Shown: positions 17,489-26,656, numbered from the stretch's first letter. The stretch: DNA of 64,000 bases from Catalinimonas niigatensis (GCF_030506285.1 NZ_CP119422.1:2790001-2854000), one strand, 5' to 3'. Notes: generated from the sequence alone by a model not told the origin. Numbers and translations are program-made.

Positions 17489-17992
17489 TTTCCAGAAATT
17501 TATTTTTTCTAAAGAGCACCAATAAGCGCTACAATTGAAGATAAACATAAAAAAGCAGATTATTTGTATATACATCTATGAGCAAGTACTTTAATATCTG
17601 CTGGCATTACGCTAAACGAAAAGCTTTGTTCTGATAGCAGTGACTACTCAAAACAATTTTTTGAAAAGACGAGTTGTATACAAGTAATAGATAAATAGTC
17701 TACGCTTTAGTGCTTCAACATAAAACACTCCTTTTTAAGTGTAAGCACCCAAATGTCTAAATGCAAATTCCACAGTAAGAGAACGTAATTCCTCACCACT
17801 GTAGAAAACATTCCCCCAGCACTTAATCAAAACCTTCAATTTATATGAATTAAGCCGATTGGCAAGGTGCTTGTAAAGTATTTATTAGACTTTTTAAGCT
17901 GAAGATCACTTTAATTTTTTTAACTTTTTTCTCATAGATTAGGTAGTGTAGTAAGTAGTAATAGGTTTGCCATCACGGCAAACCTTTTTTTG
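17489..17992. other. intergenic region with an orphan plus-strand terminator
   Basis: About 500 bp, AT-rich, without a supported ORF. It lies between the starts and ends of two minus-strand genes, yet carries a strong plus-strand terminator at 17963-17991. A short plus-strand RNA is therefore possible within it. Confidence 0.4.
17963..17991 (+). terminator. rho-independent terminator (plus strand) with no plus-strand gene
   Basis: AGGTTTGCC (17963-17971) and GGCAAACCT (17977-17985) form a perfect 9-bp stem with a 5-base loop, followed by seven T. On the minus strand the hairpin is 2 bp beyond the stop of the DUF5686 gene, but the T-run is on the wrong side for that gene. Confidence 0.7.
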
Positions 17993-20608
17993 TCAATTAA
18001 ACAAATTTTCCAATGTAGTGGCTATTCCTATTCTTACACCAAAATTACGGTATTTTCCATCTTCAAAATTTGCTACAGCTTCTACCCGCAAAAAACGCAA
18101 TACATTGTCCAGGCTATAACCCACTTCCATATAATGAGGGGAGAGATCAGTTTTCAGGTAGTTGAAGAGGATATTTTCTTTGATACCCAGTAATCGCACC
18201 TCAAAAAACTGTGTAAAGAGAAATTTGCGAAACTGATAGTATAGATGAGTAGCCAAATATTCTTTTCCCGTGCTGTAAAGATAATAGTCGAGCAGGCGAA
18301 AACTCCCTACCGGATCACTCATTTGAATTATCGTACGGTTACCCATGAAATGCTGGAAATCCATAAAATACAGTGACTGATTGTTCAGGAAACTTCCTGC
18401 ATAAACATGATAATCCAGTCGTCCCCGCACACCAATATCAAACTGATGCTGCACGCCTACTTCCAGCACATCATAATTGACCTGGCTGTTTAACACCTCG
18501 GGTATTCCCTTGCGATAGCTCAGGCGAAATGTAGGGGAAGATTCGTTGACAATACTCTTTTCTTCATTTTTGATTCTGTACTTCAAAAAAGGCTGATACT
18601 CTCCCTGTACAGAAAAAATGAAGGCGTCGTGGGTAGGAAAAGAGGTGTCTTCCAGTTCAAGATTCTCTGGCGCATTGGGTGTATATACTCTGGTTTCCCG
18701 ATCTCTCCAGCTATGGTAAGTATTGTTAAAGAGCTGCCTGCGTTTAGCCCATGAGACATCCGCCTCCAGACGTAATTTATCACTGACCTTGCGTCTCAAT
18801 CCAAATTGCACATAATCTTTCTCATAAAGCTTGATGAAGTTTTGCTCATACAAAAGGGTAGTGAAAGTATTAAGAAAAGGATGAATAGGATCATCGGCAT
18901 TAAACTGACTGACATAGCGTCCACCCTCAATCTTTAGCTGGTTCTCTCCAATAGGATAATGGATAGCCAGTTTCCCTGTTAGCTTTTCCCGGGCAAAGGC
19001 GTAGCGGGCAGTAGGGGCAATCTGTAGCTGTTTTTCCAGCAGCTGGGTACGCAGTACCAGCGGTACAGTAAAATGGTAACCTTCTACCGTATTAAAATTC
19101 AGCTCACTCAGAGGAGATTTGTATTCCAAAGAACTCTGCTTGCTCAGGCTGATGGTAGTACCAAATATTACTCTGCCTAACCCAAGATTTTTCCGAGGAC
19201 GATCCACTCCGGTTTTCTCCTCCTGTGCAGCGGCTTCCTGTTCTTCTTTTTCTACGATTGCCGTGCTATCCATCTTCTGATAGCTTTTTATCTCCATATC
19301 AGTGAGCGGTACCGGACGAATCTTTTCCCAATAAGAAGAATCTTGCTGATAGGCAGTAGAATCCACACTCATGCTGCGGTTTTCTACCACGTCTGGCGCT
19401 TCTTCCTGTTTTTCCAGTTCCTTTTCGTAGGCTTTGAGGGTTTTGCGAAGCTCTTTACGGGTAAGTCGCTGCTCATTCTTAAAGATAGCTGTAGAATCTT
19501 CCGTAAGTTTGCTCTTGTCTAGTTTCTCTTCCTTTTCCAAAACAGCAGCCAGTTCCTTTTCAATCTTTTCGTCCACCACAACCAGATCCACCTGCAGGTC
19601 AGGATTGAGCGTAATATCATAATCACTTACCGTAGCCAGATATTTGTATTCCAGATCAATACCGAAAATTTTTCCTGACACATCTATATGATGGCTTACC
19701 GGCATCCAGACCGTCTCCTGAATAGGCGCACTCATTTGTTTTACCTCTATCTTAAAACCTTGTTTGTAGGTAAACATATTCACACTATGGATACTCCACA
19801 GATCGTCGATGATGTAAATGTAACCACTGAATACATCGTCTCCGCGGGAGCGGGGGATGACCCTGATTTTGTTGATCTCATGGTTGCGGTCTATGAAACT
19901 ACCGGCAAACTGAAACTTATAATAAGCAAAAGCCCGGGGTGAAAGAGGAGAAATGACGCCAACCAACTCAGGATCATAAAAACTGCCATTGATAAAGCCA
20001 TTGGGACTGGTGTTGTTTTCTTCGCCTATGGCCCTGATGGAAATGACTTTTTCTTTAAGCGTATTGGGCTGCTCAAAAGTAACCTCACTGACTGATTCTG
20101 TCAGGAAAACAGTGGAGGAGTCTACCCCTTCTTTCTCTAACGCTCTTTCCAAAAAGAAAGGCACATCTTTCACTCTGCCTGCGCCTTTGATATACACTTT
20201 GGCCTGATAACGCTGCACTTGCAATCGGTGAAATTTACTCTTGGCGATAGCCTTACGAATAATGGTATACGCAGGGTCTTCTGCCCGGGCATTGACCTCT
20301 ACCTCCTTCAGTTGGATGACCTGATCAGAGAGTGTGATATCCAGCGTGACATAGTCATTCTGTACCTGTATATTTTTTAAAACCGGAGCATAACCCAGGT
20401 GCTGAAATACCAATTCATAATTGCCCTGAGGCAAAGCGACTTCATACTTTCCCTGTTCGTTGGTGCTGGAGCCAGTCTCCAGGGCCTTGATATAGATAGT
20501 GGCAAAAGGAAGGACTTCACCCTCAGGGGTATATACCGTACCTTTGATGCCCTGGGCCAGACTGGCATAGCTGCATAACAAAAATAATAGCAGATAAAAA
20601 TGTCTCAT
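17993..20608 (-). CDS. DUF5686 outer-membrane protein with CarboxypepD_reg-like domain
   Basis: 871 residues. Signal peptide (1-18, ending Leu-Ala-Gln), a carboxypeptidase-regulatory-like beta-sandwich (about 20-105, GTVYTPEGEVLPFATIYIK), then the long DUF5686 region, ending in an aromatic-rich part typical of a beta-barrel. Residues 360-470 are highly charged and coiled-coil-like, probably a loop or periplasmic segment. Such proteins are common in Bacteroidota and are thought to sit in the outer membrane; their substrate is unknown. Terminates close to a hairpin. Probably monocistronic. Confidence 0.85.
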   Translation of the reverse strand: MRHFYLLLFLLCSYASLAQGIKGTVYTPEGEVLPFATIYIKALETGSSTNEQGKYEVALPQGNYELVFQHLGYAPVLKNIQVQNDYVTLDITLSDQVIQLKEVEVNARAEDPAYTIIRKAIAKSKFHRLQVQRYQAKVYIKGAGRVKDVPFFLERALEKEGVDSSTVFLTESVSEVTFEQPNTLKEKVISIRAIGEENNTSPNGFINGSFYDPELVGVISPLSPRAFAYYKFQFAGSFIDRNHEINKIRVIPRSRGDDVFSGYIYIIDDLWSIHSVNMFTYKQGFKIEVKQMSAPIQETVWMPVSHHIDVSGKIFGIDLEYKYLATVSDYDITLNPDLQVDLVVVDEKIEKELAAVLEKEEKLDKSKLTEDSTAIFKNEQRLTRKELRKTLKAYEKELEKQEEAPDVVENRSMSVDSTAYQQDSSYWEKIRPVPLTDMEIKSYQKMDSTAIVEKEEQEAAAQEEKTGVDRPRKNLGLGRVIFGTTISLSKQSSLEYKSPLSELNFNTVEGYHFTVPLVLRTQLLEKQLQIAPTARYAFAREKLTGKLAIHYPIGENQLKIEGGRYVSQFNADDPIHPFLNTFTTLLYEQNFIKLYEKDYVQFGLRRKVSDKLRLEADVSWAKRRQLFNNTYHSWRDRETRVYTPNAPENLELEDTSFPTHDAFIFSVQGEYQPFLKYRIKNEEKSIVNESSPTFRLSYRKGIPEVLNSQVNYDVLEVGVQHQFDIGVRGRLDYHVYAGSFLNNQSLYFMDFQHFMGNRTIIQMSDPVGSFRLLDYYLYSTGKEYLATHLYYQFRKFLFTQFFEVRLLGIKENILFNYLKTDLSPHYMEVGYSLDNVLRFLRVEAVANFEDGKYRNFGVRIGIATTLENLFN

Positions 20609-20820
20609 ATCAGAGGTTGACGGTTTGTTAATAAAGATGCAAAGCTATCAGAATCAGTTGCATACAGTAGCACAAAATATTCTTTATGTTGTCACCATTC
20701 ATAAACTTGACTAAAAAAAAATCCAGCTTTTTGAAAAATAATATGAATAGTGTACTTTGTCAGTGTCATACTATTGACTCATCATCTGTTGAAAAGCAGT
20801 ATCAAATTTTATTATCAATT

Positions 20821-21243
20821 ATGGAAAAAAAGAGGATTGTAAAAGATTATGAAAATCTTCCGGAAGAAGTGGTGTCCCAGGTAAAGATGTCTTATCCTAG
20901 TGGGTTTGCTGATCATCTCATAAGTTTTACAAATAAAGACGGCAAACGCGTATCGGCACTTCCCTTTGAAACAAGCGATATTTACTATCTTATCCGTATG
21001 ACAGTCACCGAGGCGCATCAAATCATAGAAGATGATGATGACTATGATAATGAAGGCACACTGAGAGATGACTTCTCTGTAGAGGATGTCAAAGAAGAGG
21101 AAATCGTTGAAGCTGAAAGCGAAGAAGAGGATGAAGATGGTATTTCTTATAATAAGAAAAAAAATTATGATGATGCCTACGAAATGGATGACGAGCTTGA
21201 TGATGATGAAGCCGACGATGATAAGGATGATGATGATTATTAG
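20821..21243 (+). CDS. small protein with a very acidic C-terminal tail
   Basis: 140 residues from the ATG at 20821 (MEKKRIVKDYENLPEEVV). A frame with an earlier start at 20686 has a non-coding-like leader and is not preferred. The first 70 residues form a compact-looking domain (SYPSGFADHLISFTNKDGKR), and the last 65 are almost entirely Asp/Glu with lysines between. Similar acidic-tailed proteins recur in Cytophagales and are sometimes guessed to be nucleic-acid mimics or chaperone-like; no function is known. Strongly spaced from its neighbours. Confidence 0.65.
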   Translation: MEKKRIVKDYENLPEEVVSQVKMSYPSGFADHLISFTNKDGKRVSALPFETSDIYYLIRMTVTEAHQIIEDDDDYDNEGTLRDDFSVEDVKEEEIVEAESEEEDEDGISYNKKKNYDDAYEMDDELDDDEADDDKDDDDY

Positions 21244-21480
21244 TAAATAGAGGCGGATAATTTCTTATTCTGTAAGCCGTCTACTTTTCCATTTTTGTAC
21301 TGATTGTCAGGCCATGCGAAATTTTTGTATCTTCTAAAATATACTTTAATCTCTTACTTTGTATCAACTGCTTTAACTTTAATAAATTACCAGAAAGATC
21401 GGTAAACAACTCTTTTTTTTTCTGTTTAATAAGAGGACTTATTATTAATCTGGATTTTTTATTTTTTAAACTTGAACGCC

Positions 21481-21735
21481 ATGACTAAGAATCACGGACC
21501 ACAAATCAAAGATGACAAAGTCTACGAAGACTTAAGAGAAAAAGGCTATAGCAAAGAGAAATCTGCTCGTATCGCTAATACTGATCGCCATAAAGCAGGA
21601 GTACGGGGAGGTAAAGCCGAGAAATACGAAGAAAGAAGTAAAGATGAACTTTACAAGAAAGCGAAGGAAGTAGGTATAGCTGGCTATAGCAAAATGAACA
21701 AAGATGAGTTGATTGACGCCTTACGCAACCACTGA
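21481..21735 (+). CDS. small basic Rho_N/SAP-like protein (DUF7218-like)
   Basis: 84 residues from the ATG at 21481 (an upstream TTG at 21472 is less likely). The first half, GYSKEKSARIANTDRHKAG, is a charged helical motif typical of small Bacteroidota and alphaproteobacterial proteins of the DUF7218 type. The C-terminal part, SKDELYKKAKEVGIAGYS then MNKDELIDALRNH, is a Rho_N/SAP-like helix-turn-helix that often binds nucleic acid. Probably a nucleic-acid-associated stress protein; the role is not established. Followed by a good terminator. Confidence 0.75.
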   Translation: MTKNHGPQIKDDKVYEDLREKGYSKEKSARIANTDRHKAGVRGGKAEKYEERSKDELYKKAKEVGIAGYSKMNKDELIDALRNH

Positions 21736-21776
21736 TTCCTCTTGTTTCATAAAATACAAATTCCAGAATTGGGATA

Positions 21777-21804
21777 AGGGCGGCAAAAAAGTCGTCCTTT
21801 TTTT
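21777..21804 (+). terminator. terminator after the Rho_N-like gene
   Basis: AGGGCGGC (21777-21784) pairs with GTCGTCCT (21791-21798), 8 bp with two G-T pairs and a 6-base A loop, then seven T. Confidence 0.75.
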
Positions 21805-21853
21805 ATGTCAAAGCACTATGTAAATTCGTTTTCATCAATGACACACTGAGGAT

Positions 21854-22303
21854 ATGAATATTTCTTACCCACTAGCACAGGCTGAAGATCTGAAAAAAAT
21901 CCTTGAGATGATGGAGGATTTTTATGGGATTGATGCGTATCCTTTTGATAAATTATTGACAGCAGCCAACCTGAAACAGTTTGTAGCTAACCCAAATCTC
22001 GGGCGGCTTTGGCTGATTACTTCGGATAGGGAGACCCTAGGTTATCTCGTACTCACCTTTGGCTATAGCTTTGAGTTTAAGGGAAGGGATGCCTTTCTGG
22101 ATGAATTTTATCTGAAGGAAGCTTACCGAAGTCAGGGTATAGGAAGCCAGGCCATAGACTTTGTGCTGGAACAGGCCAAAGCCCTGGGCATACAAGCCGT
22201 ACATCTGGAAGTAGAGCGGCATAATGAAAAAGGAACAAGGCTGTATCGTAGCAAAGGGTTTAAAGAGCATAAAAGAACGTTGATGACCAAATGGTTATCC
22301 TAA
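21854..22303 (+). CDS. GNAT-family N-acetyltransferase
   Basis: 149 residues, usual GNAT length. The acetyl-CoA-binding pyrophosphate loop is LKEAYRSQGIGSQAID (R/Q-x-x-G-x-G/A), preceded by the acidic beta-4 strand DAFLDEFYL. The C-terminal FKEHKRTLMTKWLS closes the fold. GNAT enzymes acetylate amines of small molecules or protein N-termini; the substrate is not predictable here. The next gene starts 22 bp downstream. Confidence 0.85.
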   Translation: MNISYPLAQAEDLKKILEMMEDFYGIDAYPFDKLLTAANLKQFVANPNLGRLWLITSDRETLGYLVLTFGYSFEFKGRDAFLDEFYLKEAYRSQGIGSQAIDFVLEQAKALGIQAVHLEVERHNEKGTRLYRSKGFKEHKRTLMTKWLS

Positions 22304-22325
22304 AAAGTAGTATCTTGAATCTGAT

Positions 22326-22730
22326 ATGACACTGCAACTTCACAAGGCTCGGTTGGAAAAGCTAGCAAAAGCAATGCTCTACCTCATGGTACTGCTGTAT
22401 CTTCCTGATGCTTCCGTGTATGCCAGCAGCACCCAAAAACAGGCGTCGGATTTTTTCCGTACAGAAAGTGTTTTTTCTCAGCCCTGGCTTGCCGATAAAG
22501 CAATCACCTACCAAAAGGCCTTAGCAGAATACAGAGAGCGCAAGCGCCTGCTTCCTGACTTATGTGCAGCAACTATTCACCTGTCACTACAGCATAACCG
22601 GCTTTTTAAGGTTACTTTTACTCGTATTTCAAACTCCTGTTTTGACTGCCTCGCTTTACCTGGCTTTGAACAGGTCAAGACCATTCCCCAAAGCTCAGCT
22701 GAGCTTCCCCTTTCTCCCTTTGTAGTATAA
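22326..22730 (+). CDS. uncharacterised protein, possibly exported
   Basis: 134 residues with a hydrophobic segment at about 15-35 (MLYLMVLLYLPDASVYASS) that could be a signal peptide or anchor after a basic start. The remaining part has three cysteines (CAAT, CFDCL). No family recognised. Its position 22 bp after the GNAT gene supports translation, but coding character is modest. Confidence 0.45.
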   Translation: MTLQLHKARLEKLAKAMLYLMVLLYLPDASVYASSTQKQASDFFRTESVFSQPWLADKAITYQKALAEYRERKRLLPDLCAATIHLSLQHNRLFKVTFTRISNSCFDCLALPGFEQVKTIPQSSAELPLSPFVV

Positions 22731-22806
22731 TCTTCGCTCTTCTTATTAATCACTCCAGGATTGACAGTGCTGAATCGCCATTGATCAGTCCTTTACAATT
22801 ACTACA

Positions 22807-23007
22807 ATGAATAGATTTAGAAAAATTTTCAGACAAATACGATTAGCACTGCTCATTATACTGATTTCACTGGGCGTAGGTCTTGCCGGTGCAGGACCTA
22901 TCTTTCCCAACAGCAGAGAAAGATACATGGACAAAGAAATCAGGACAGAACAAGTAGACAAAAAAGAAGAAGAAAGCGATATTGAATATAATGAGGTAAT
23001 TGAATAA
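22807..23007 (+). CDS. small single-span membrane protein
   Basis: 66 residues: basic start RFRKIFRQIR, one membrane segment (about 13-32, LLIILISLGVGLAGAGPIF), then an acidic C-terminal tail of about 25 residues. Short proteins of this layout are widespread in Bacteroidota and mostly unstudied. Followed by a terminator hairpin. Confidence 0.6.
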   Translation: MNRFRKIFRQIRLALLIILISLGVGLAGAGPIFPNSRERYMDKEIRTEQVDKKEEESDIEYNEVIE

Positions 23008-23022
23008 AGCTTTCTGCATCAG

Positions 23023-23071
23023 ATCCGGGTCGGGCTTATGCAGCAAAAAATAGCTACACCCGGATTTTTTT
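23023..23071 (+). terminator. terminator after the 22807 gene
   Basis: ATCCGGGT (23023-23030) pairs with ACCCGGAT (23058-23065), followed by seven T. The 27-base loop contains ATGCAG, which can alternatively pair with CTGCAT upstream at 23014-23019, so two competing folds exist. Confidence 0.65.
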
Positions 23072-23179
23072 AGTCTGTATGAAGTGAGGAATAAGTCACC
23101 CAAATGGCAGAAATAACCAGCAGATTTAGTATTTTGAAAGGAGACTTAGTTCCTGACTTTTTCAATACACCTTTCAGCT

Positions 23180-23890
23180 ATGATACGGCTCATTTTTACA
23201 GTGCTTTTTTTGTCTGTTCAAATAATTCAAGAGGCTCACGCTCAGGCTGAACTTAGAAAGGTATGGGGTGAAGTAAAAGATGCGCAAAGTTATGAAGCCG
23301 TATCCATTGCCAACATCAGTATTGCCAGACAAGGTACCTATACTGACCTGGATGGTCATTTCTCCTTTACTGTCAAGGCCAATGATACTATCCACATTAC
23401 CCATATCAATTACTATCCTTATGATTTGATGATACAGGATATTGCACAGGATACGCTTCAAATCTTTCTGATACCCCGCATCAACACCATGCGGGAGGTT
23501 GTGATCAGGGGCATGCCTTCTGAGGAAGCATTTAAACAGGAGATGCTACAGTTGGAAGTGAAACCTACCATAGAGGAAATACAAGCCAAAGCCAATGTCA
23601 ATTTTGCCCGACAGTACTTCCTTTCAGGATATGTCCCTCAGATGAATAGTGATGACAATCACAATTGGTATGTTGCCGGTCCCCAGGGCGTTACTCTTTT
23701 TTCCAGTGGTCCTTCAGGAGGATTATTCAGAGCACTGCACAATGTAAACCGTAGTAATCGTTTTCTCAAACCCATCCGGATGCATCAGGATCAAGGACTT
23801 CCGGATTCTCTTTGGAAGAACGTGCAAAGACAAATCGGGATGAAAAGTAACACCGTAGAGCAAGACAGTCTGTTGAGTGAAGAGAACTGA
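23180..23890 (+). CDS. exported CarboxypepD_reg-like protein
   Basis: 236 residues with a signal peptide (1-21, ending Ala-His-Ala-Gln). Residues 27-105 are a carboxypeptidase-regulatory-like beta-sandwich (GEVKDAQSYEAVSIANISI, DLDGHFSF, DTIHITHINYYPY), the plug-associated domain found in Bacteroidota TonB proteins but here without a barrel. The remainder is charged and of unknown fold. It is probably periplasmic or outer-membrane-linked. Followed by a 15-bp hairpin element. Confidence 0.7.
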   Translation: MIRLIFTVLFLSVQIIQEAHAQAELRKVWGEVKDAQSYEAVSIANISIARQGTYTDLDGHFSFTVKANDTIHITHINYYPYDLMIQDIAQDTLQIFLIPRINTMREVVIRGMPSEEAFKQEMLQLEVKPTIEEIQAKANVNFARQYFLSGYVPQMNSDDNHNWYVAGPQGVTLFSSGPSGGLFRALHNVNRSNRFLKPIRMHQDQGLPDSLWKNVQRQIGMKSNTVEQDSLLSEEN

Positions 23891-23894
23891 GTAT

Positions 23895-23935
23895 TGGAAG
23901 TTAGAAGACCGAAAAATCTGGTCTTCTAACTTCCA
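23895..23935. repeat. perfect 15-bp hairpin made of heptamer units
   Basis: GGAAGTTAGAAGACC (23896-23910) is exactly complementary to 23920-23934 across a 9-base loop. The arms read as GAAGTTA and GAAGACC heptamers, and CTTCTAACTTCCAG is nearly the same as CTTCTGACTTCCAG at 57953-57966. No T-run follows, so it is not a standard terminator. Confidence 0.65.
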
Positions 23936-24012
23936 GCAAGCACTTAATATATATACCTCTCTTTGACAGCAAGCAGATAAATGCATTATATTTCATCAAA
24001 AAATTTAGACTT

Positions 24013-24924
24013 ATGCAGAGACTATGCTTACTCTCTCTTCTCATTATTTTACCCGGTTTGTATGCATGTGATAAGTCAAAAGACAAAAAATCATCCTCTG
24101 TCACTGAAACAGATACTACTATAGAAGTTACTCACGACGGCGTACATATCGCTTACCAAAGTTGTGGCGAGCAGGACACTACCCTGCTGTTCGTCCATGG
24201 CTGGTGCATTGATCAATCCTATTGGACTTCTCAGGTAGATGCTTTTTGTGGAGATTATCGGGTAGTGACCATGGATCTCCCCGGTTTTGGTGACTCTGGC
24301 AAAAACCGGGACAGCTGGACCATAGAAGATTATGGGCAAGATGTAGCGGCTTTGATCAATCAACTGGACTTACAAAATGTAGTACTTGTAGGGCATTCTA
24401 TGAGTGGAGATGTGATCCTGGAAACGGCTCTGGCATCCCCTGAAGCAATAATTGCTTTGATTGGTGTAGATAACTTTAAAGATGTAGGGGTAGAAATTAC
24501 GGAAGAGGTCCAGGCAGAGATTGATAACTTTATGAAGATGATGGAGCAGGATTTTGCCAATACTTCTGCCGCCTATGCAGAGCAGGCACTATTTCATCCT
24601 ACTACAGATAGTGTAGTAGTGCAGCGAGTGACAGTAGATTTTCGTGCAGCTGATCCGGTAGTGGCTATCGCCAGTCTCGAGGCTTTGTTTGATTACGCTC
24701 CCAAAGAAAAGAAACAGCTTGCCCGACTGGACAAAAAATTATATCTGATCAATAGCGATGCTACCCCTACCGCAACCACAGGCCTGGATGAGAGCGGAGT
24801 GGATTACGAAGTGGTGGATATCCATGCTACCGGACACTATCCAATGATTGAAAAATCGGAGGAATTTGACCGCTTGCTTCGTCAGACTTTGGGTAAAATA
24901 CAGGCTGAAAGTCAGGCAAATTGA
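24013..24924 (+). CDS. alpha/beta-hydrolase lipoprotein
   Basis: 303 residues. Signal with lipobox Leu-Tyr-Ala-Cys19. The oxyanion-hole motif HGWCIDQSYW is at 62-71, the nucleophile S129 is in GHSMSG (127-132), and the catalytic His is in TGHYPMIE near the C-terminus. A typical single-domain hydrolase (esterase or haloperoxidase-like), lipid-anchored in the periplasm or outer membrane. It ends 17 bp before the phytanoyl-CoA-dioxygenase-like gene, so they probably share an mRNA. Confidence 0.88.
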   Translation: MQRLCLLSLLIILPGLYACDKSKDKKSSSVTETDTTIEVTHDGVHIAYQSCGEQDTTLLFVHGWCIDQSYWTSQVDAFCGDYRVVTMDLPGFGDSGKNRDSWTIEDYGQDVAALINQLDLQNVVLVGHSMSGDVILETALASPEAIIALIGVDNFKDVGVEITEEVQAEIDNFMKMMEQDFANTSAAYAEQALFHPTTDSVVVQRVTVDFRAADPVVAIASLEALFDYAPKEKKQLARLDKKLYLINSDATPTATTGLDESGVDYEVVDIHATGHYPMIEKSEEFDRLLRQTLGKIQAESQAN

Positions 24925-24941
24925 TCAAACATTATCTTAAA

Positions 24942-25694
24942 ATGCCTTTCATTACCCCCAAACAGTCAGCATTCTTTCAGGCGCAGGGTTATCTGAAAAT
25001 TCCGCAGCTACTCAGCCCGGAGCAGCTCATTTATTACCGTGCCGTATACGAGGATTTCCTGGAAAACAGAATTGAGATCTCCCGCTACCGCTCTGATCTG
25101 GGAACGCATGCTGAAGAAGAAAAAGCAGAAGGTATCAAAGAACGAATTACTCAGATCATGGTGCCCAGCAAACTGGTCCCTGATTTACTGAATAAGCCTT
25201 TGCATCAGCAAAGCTTAGCAATAGCCCAATCTCTTTTGGGAGATGACATGGCGCTGGATTTTGATATGCTGATTGACAAAGCCCCTTTTTCCAATACCCC
25301 TACGCCCTGGCATCAGGATTGCGCCTACTGGATTGAGATGCCCGACCTCCGGGCAGTAAGCTGTTGGGTGGCTTTGGATAAGGCTAGCATTGACAACGGC
25401 TGTATGTGGTATGTACCCCAATCTCATCAGCTTCCCATGCGCCCTCATCGTCCGGCGGGTAAAGGAGGAGGAGCTTTGGAATGTGATGCTTCTGAGGAAG
25501 AAGGAGTGGCCGTTGAGCTTCAGGCGGGAGATTGTGTCCTGCATCAGGGAGGAACCTTGCACTACAGCCGGGGCAATACGACAGCCCATCGGCGCAGAGC
25601 TTTCATCACCAACTTCAGGCCACAGCAAATGATTGAACTGGAACGAGCGCAGGGATATGATCATACCGGAGAAAGGGAATTGAGAAGAAAATAG
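24942..25694 (+). CDS. phytanoyl-CoA dioxygenase (PhyH)-family oxygenase
   Basis: 250 residues from the ATG at 24942 (MPFITPKQSAFFQAQGYLKI); a TTG at 24921 extends it by 7 codons and overlaps the previous gene, which I think less likely. The Fe(II)/2-oxoglutarate facial triad is visible: His and Asp in PWHQDCAYW, second His in the QAGDCVLHQGGTLHYSRGN strand region, and the 2OG-binding Arg in HRRRAFITNF. The family hydroxylates diverse substrates; the substrate here is unknown. Coexpressed with the hydrolase upstream. Confidence 0.85.
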   Translation: MPFITPKQSAFFQAQGYLKIPQLLSPEQLIYYRAVYEDFLENRIEISRYRSDLGTHAEEEKAEGIKERITQIMVPSKLVPDLLNKPLHQQSLAIAQSLLGDDMALDFDMLIDKAPFSNTPTPWHQDCAYWIEMPDLRAVSCWVALDKASIDNGCMWYVPQSHQLPMRPHRPAGKGGGALECDASEEEGVAVELQAGDCVLHQGGTLHYSRGNTTAHRRRAFITNFRPQQMIELERAQGYDHTGERELRRK

Positions 25695-25770
25695 CCCAAT
25701 AAGGTGTTGATAATCAGCGGATACCTATTAAATACTTTTTCTTTCCACAGATTTTTTTACCTTGCATACA

Positions 25771-25848
25771 TCATTGGGGTGCTTGACAAAAGTCCGGCTG
25801 AGATTATACCCATGACCTGATCTGGATAATACCAGCGTAGGAAATGAC
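25771..25848 (+). promoter_or_regulatory. TPP riboswitch (thi box)
   Basis: The thi-box core is clear: GGGGTGC (25776-25782), CTGAGA (25798-25803) with TATACCC following, the highly conserved ACCTGATCTGGATAATACCA, and GCGTAGG-AAATG to 25846. The closing P1 helix is TCATT (25771-25775) with AATGA (25843-25847). The aptamer binds thiamine pyrophosphate. It lies 80 bp upstream of the methyltransferase gene and directly ahead of a terminator hairpin, so the switch turns the whole downstream operon off when TPP is plentiful. Confidence 0.95.
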
Positions 25849-25873
25849 TTTATTAGCTAATCACTGACTAATT

Positions 25874-25909
25874 GCCATTGCCTGTCTGATCCGGGTCGTG
25901 GCTTTTTTT
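25874..25909 (+). terminator. riboswitch-controlled transcription attenuator
   Basis: GCCA (25874-25877) and CCTG (25881-25884) pair with CGGG (25892-25895) and TGGC (25899-25902), followed by seven T (25903-25909). Together with the TPP aptamer 26 bp upstream it forms the expression platform. The gene starts 19 bp later. Confidence 0.75.
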
Positions 25910-25927
25910 ATTTCTAAATGATTAGCG

Positions 25928-26656
25928 ATGAGTACAGAAATAGAACAGAAGAAATTTGACCTTGTCACCCAGGATCTACGGCAGTGGCAGGGACGCGAAG
26001 AATGGTTTTTTAATCGTGAGCATACCGATACCTACGAACTTTGGTACGAAGGGCGCTACAAACGCGCCGAGATCTGGCAGAAGAAAGTCATTGGGCAACT
26101 GATCAAAAAGGATGAACGGGTGAAAACCCTGCTGGAGTTTGGCTGCGGTACCACCCGCTTCACCCGCTGGTGGCATGAGATCGGGATAGAAGCCAGCGGT
26201 GGCGACATCTCTCCTTTTATGCTGGGGCAAGGCGCCCATCTCTTTGACGGCGATCTGGTGCTGGCCGATTCTCACCACATGCCCTTCAAGGACCACACTT
26301 TTGACGCCCTGGCATTTATCACCACTTTTGAATACTACAAAGATCCGGTGAAAGTGATTCGGGAAGCCGTACGGGTGGGCAAATACGGTATTGTGTTCGG
26401 TATGATGAACCGCAACTCGCCCAAAGTAGCTCGCCGAAGAATACAGGAGATGTTTGGTAAAAATCCATTTTACGTTACCGCTACTTTCTATACGCCTAAA
26501 AAGTTGATGGCAATCATTGAGGAAGCTTTGAAAGGCAGAGATTATACCATTGAGTGGACGACTACCGGCCTGCCCAAATGGTTTCCGGTACAGCAATGGG
26601 GCTTGCCTTATGGCGATTTCTTTGGATTGCATGTACGTCTAAACGATGTGGAATGA
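25928..26656 (+). CDS. class I SAM-dependent methyltransferase under TPP control
   Basis: 242 residues. The SAM-binding motif I is LLEFGCGTTRFTRWW (about 68-82), motif II is around GGDISPFML, and motif III follows the acidic LADSHHMPFKDHTFDALAF (methyltransferase-11 type). A helical cap with Trp/Tyr residues (YYKDPVKVIREAV) follows. The substrate is unknown. It is the first gene after a TPP riboswitch, and its stop overlaps the next start (ATGA at 26653-26656), so the two products are made together. No thiamine enzyme of this kind is standard. Confidence 0.88.
   Translation: MSTEIEQKKFDLVTQDLRQWQGREEWFFNREHTDTYELWYEGRYKRAEIWQKKVIGQLIKKDERVKTLLEFGCGTTRFTRWWHEIGIEASGGDISPFMLGQGAHLFDGDLVLADSHHMPFKDHTFDALAFITTFEYYKDPVKVIREAVRVGKYGIVFGMMNRNSPKVARRRIQEMFGKNPFYVTATFYTPKKLMAIIEEALKGRDYTIEWTTTGLPKWFPVQQWGLPYGDFFGLHVRLNDVE

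Noticed and set aside
20686-20820. N-terminal extension of the acidic-tail protein
   Set aside because: A start at 20686 adds 45 codons of low-complexity sequence; the ATG at 20821 begins the conserved-looking domain.
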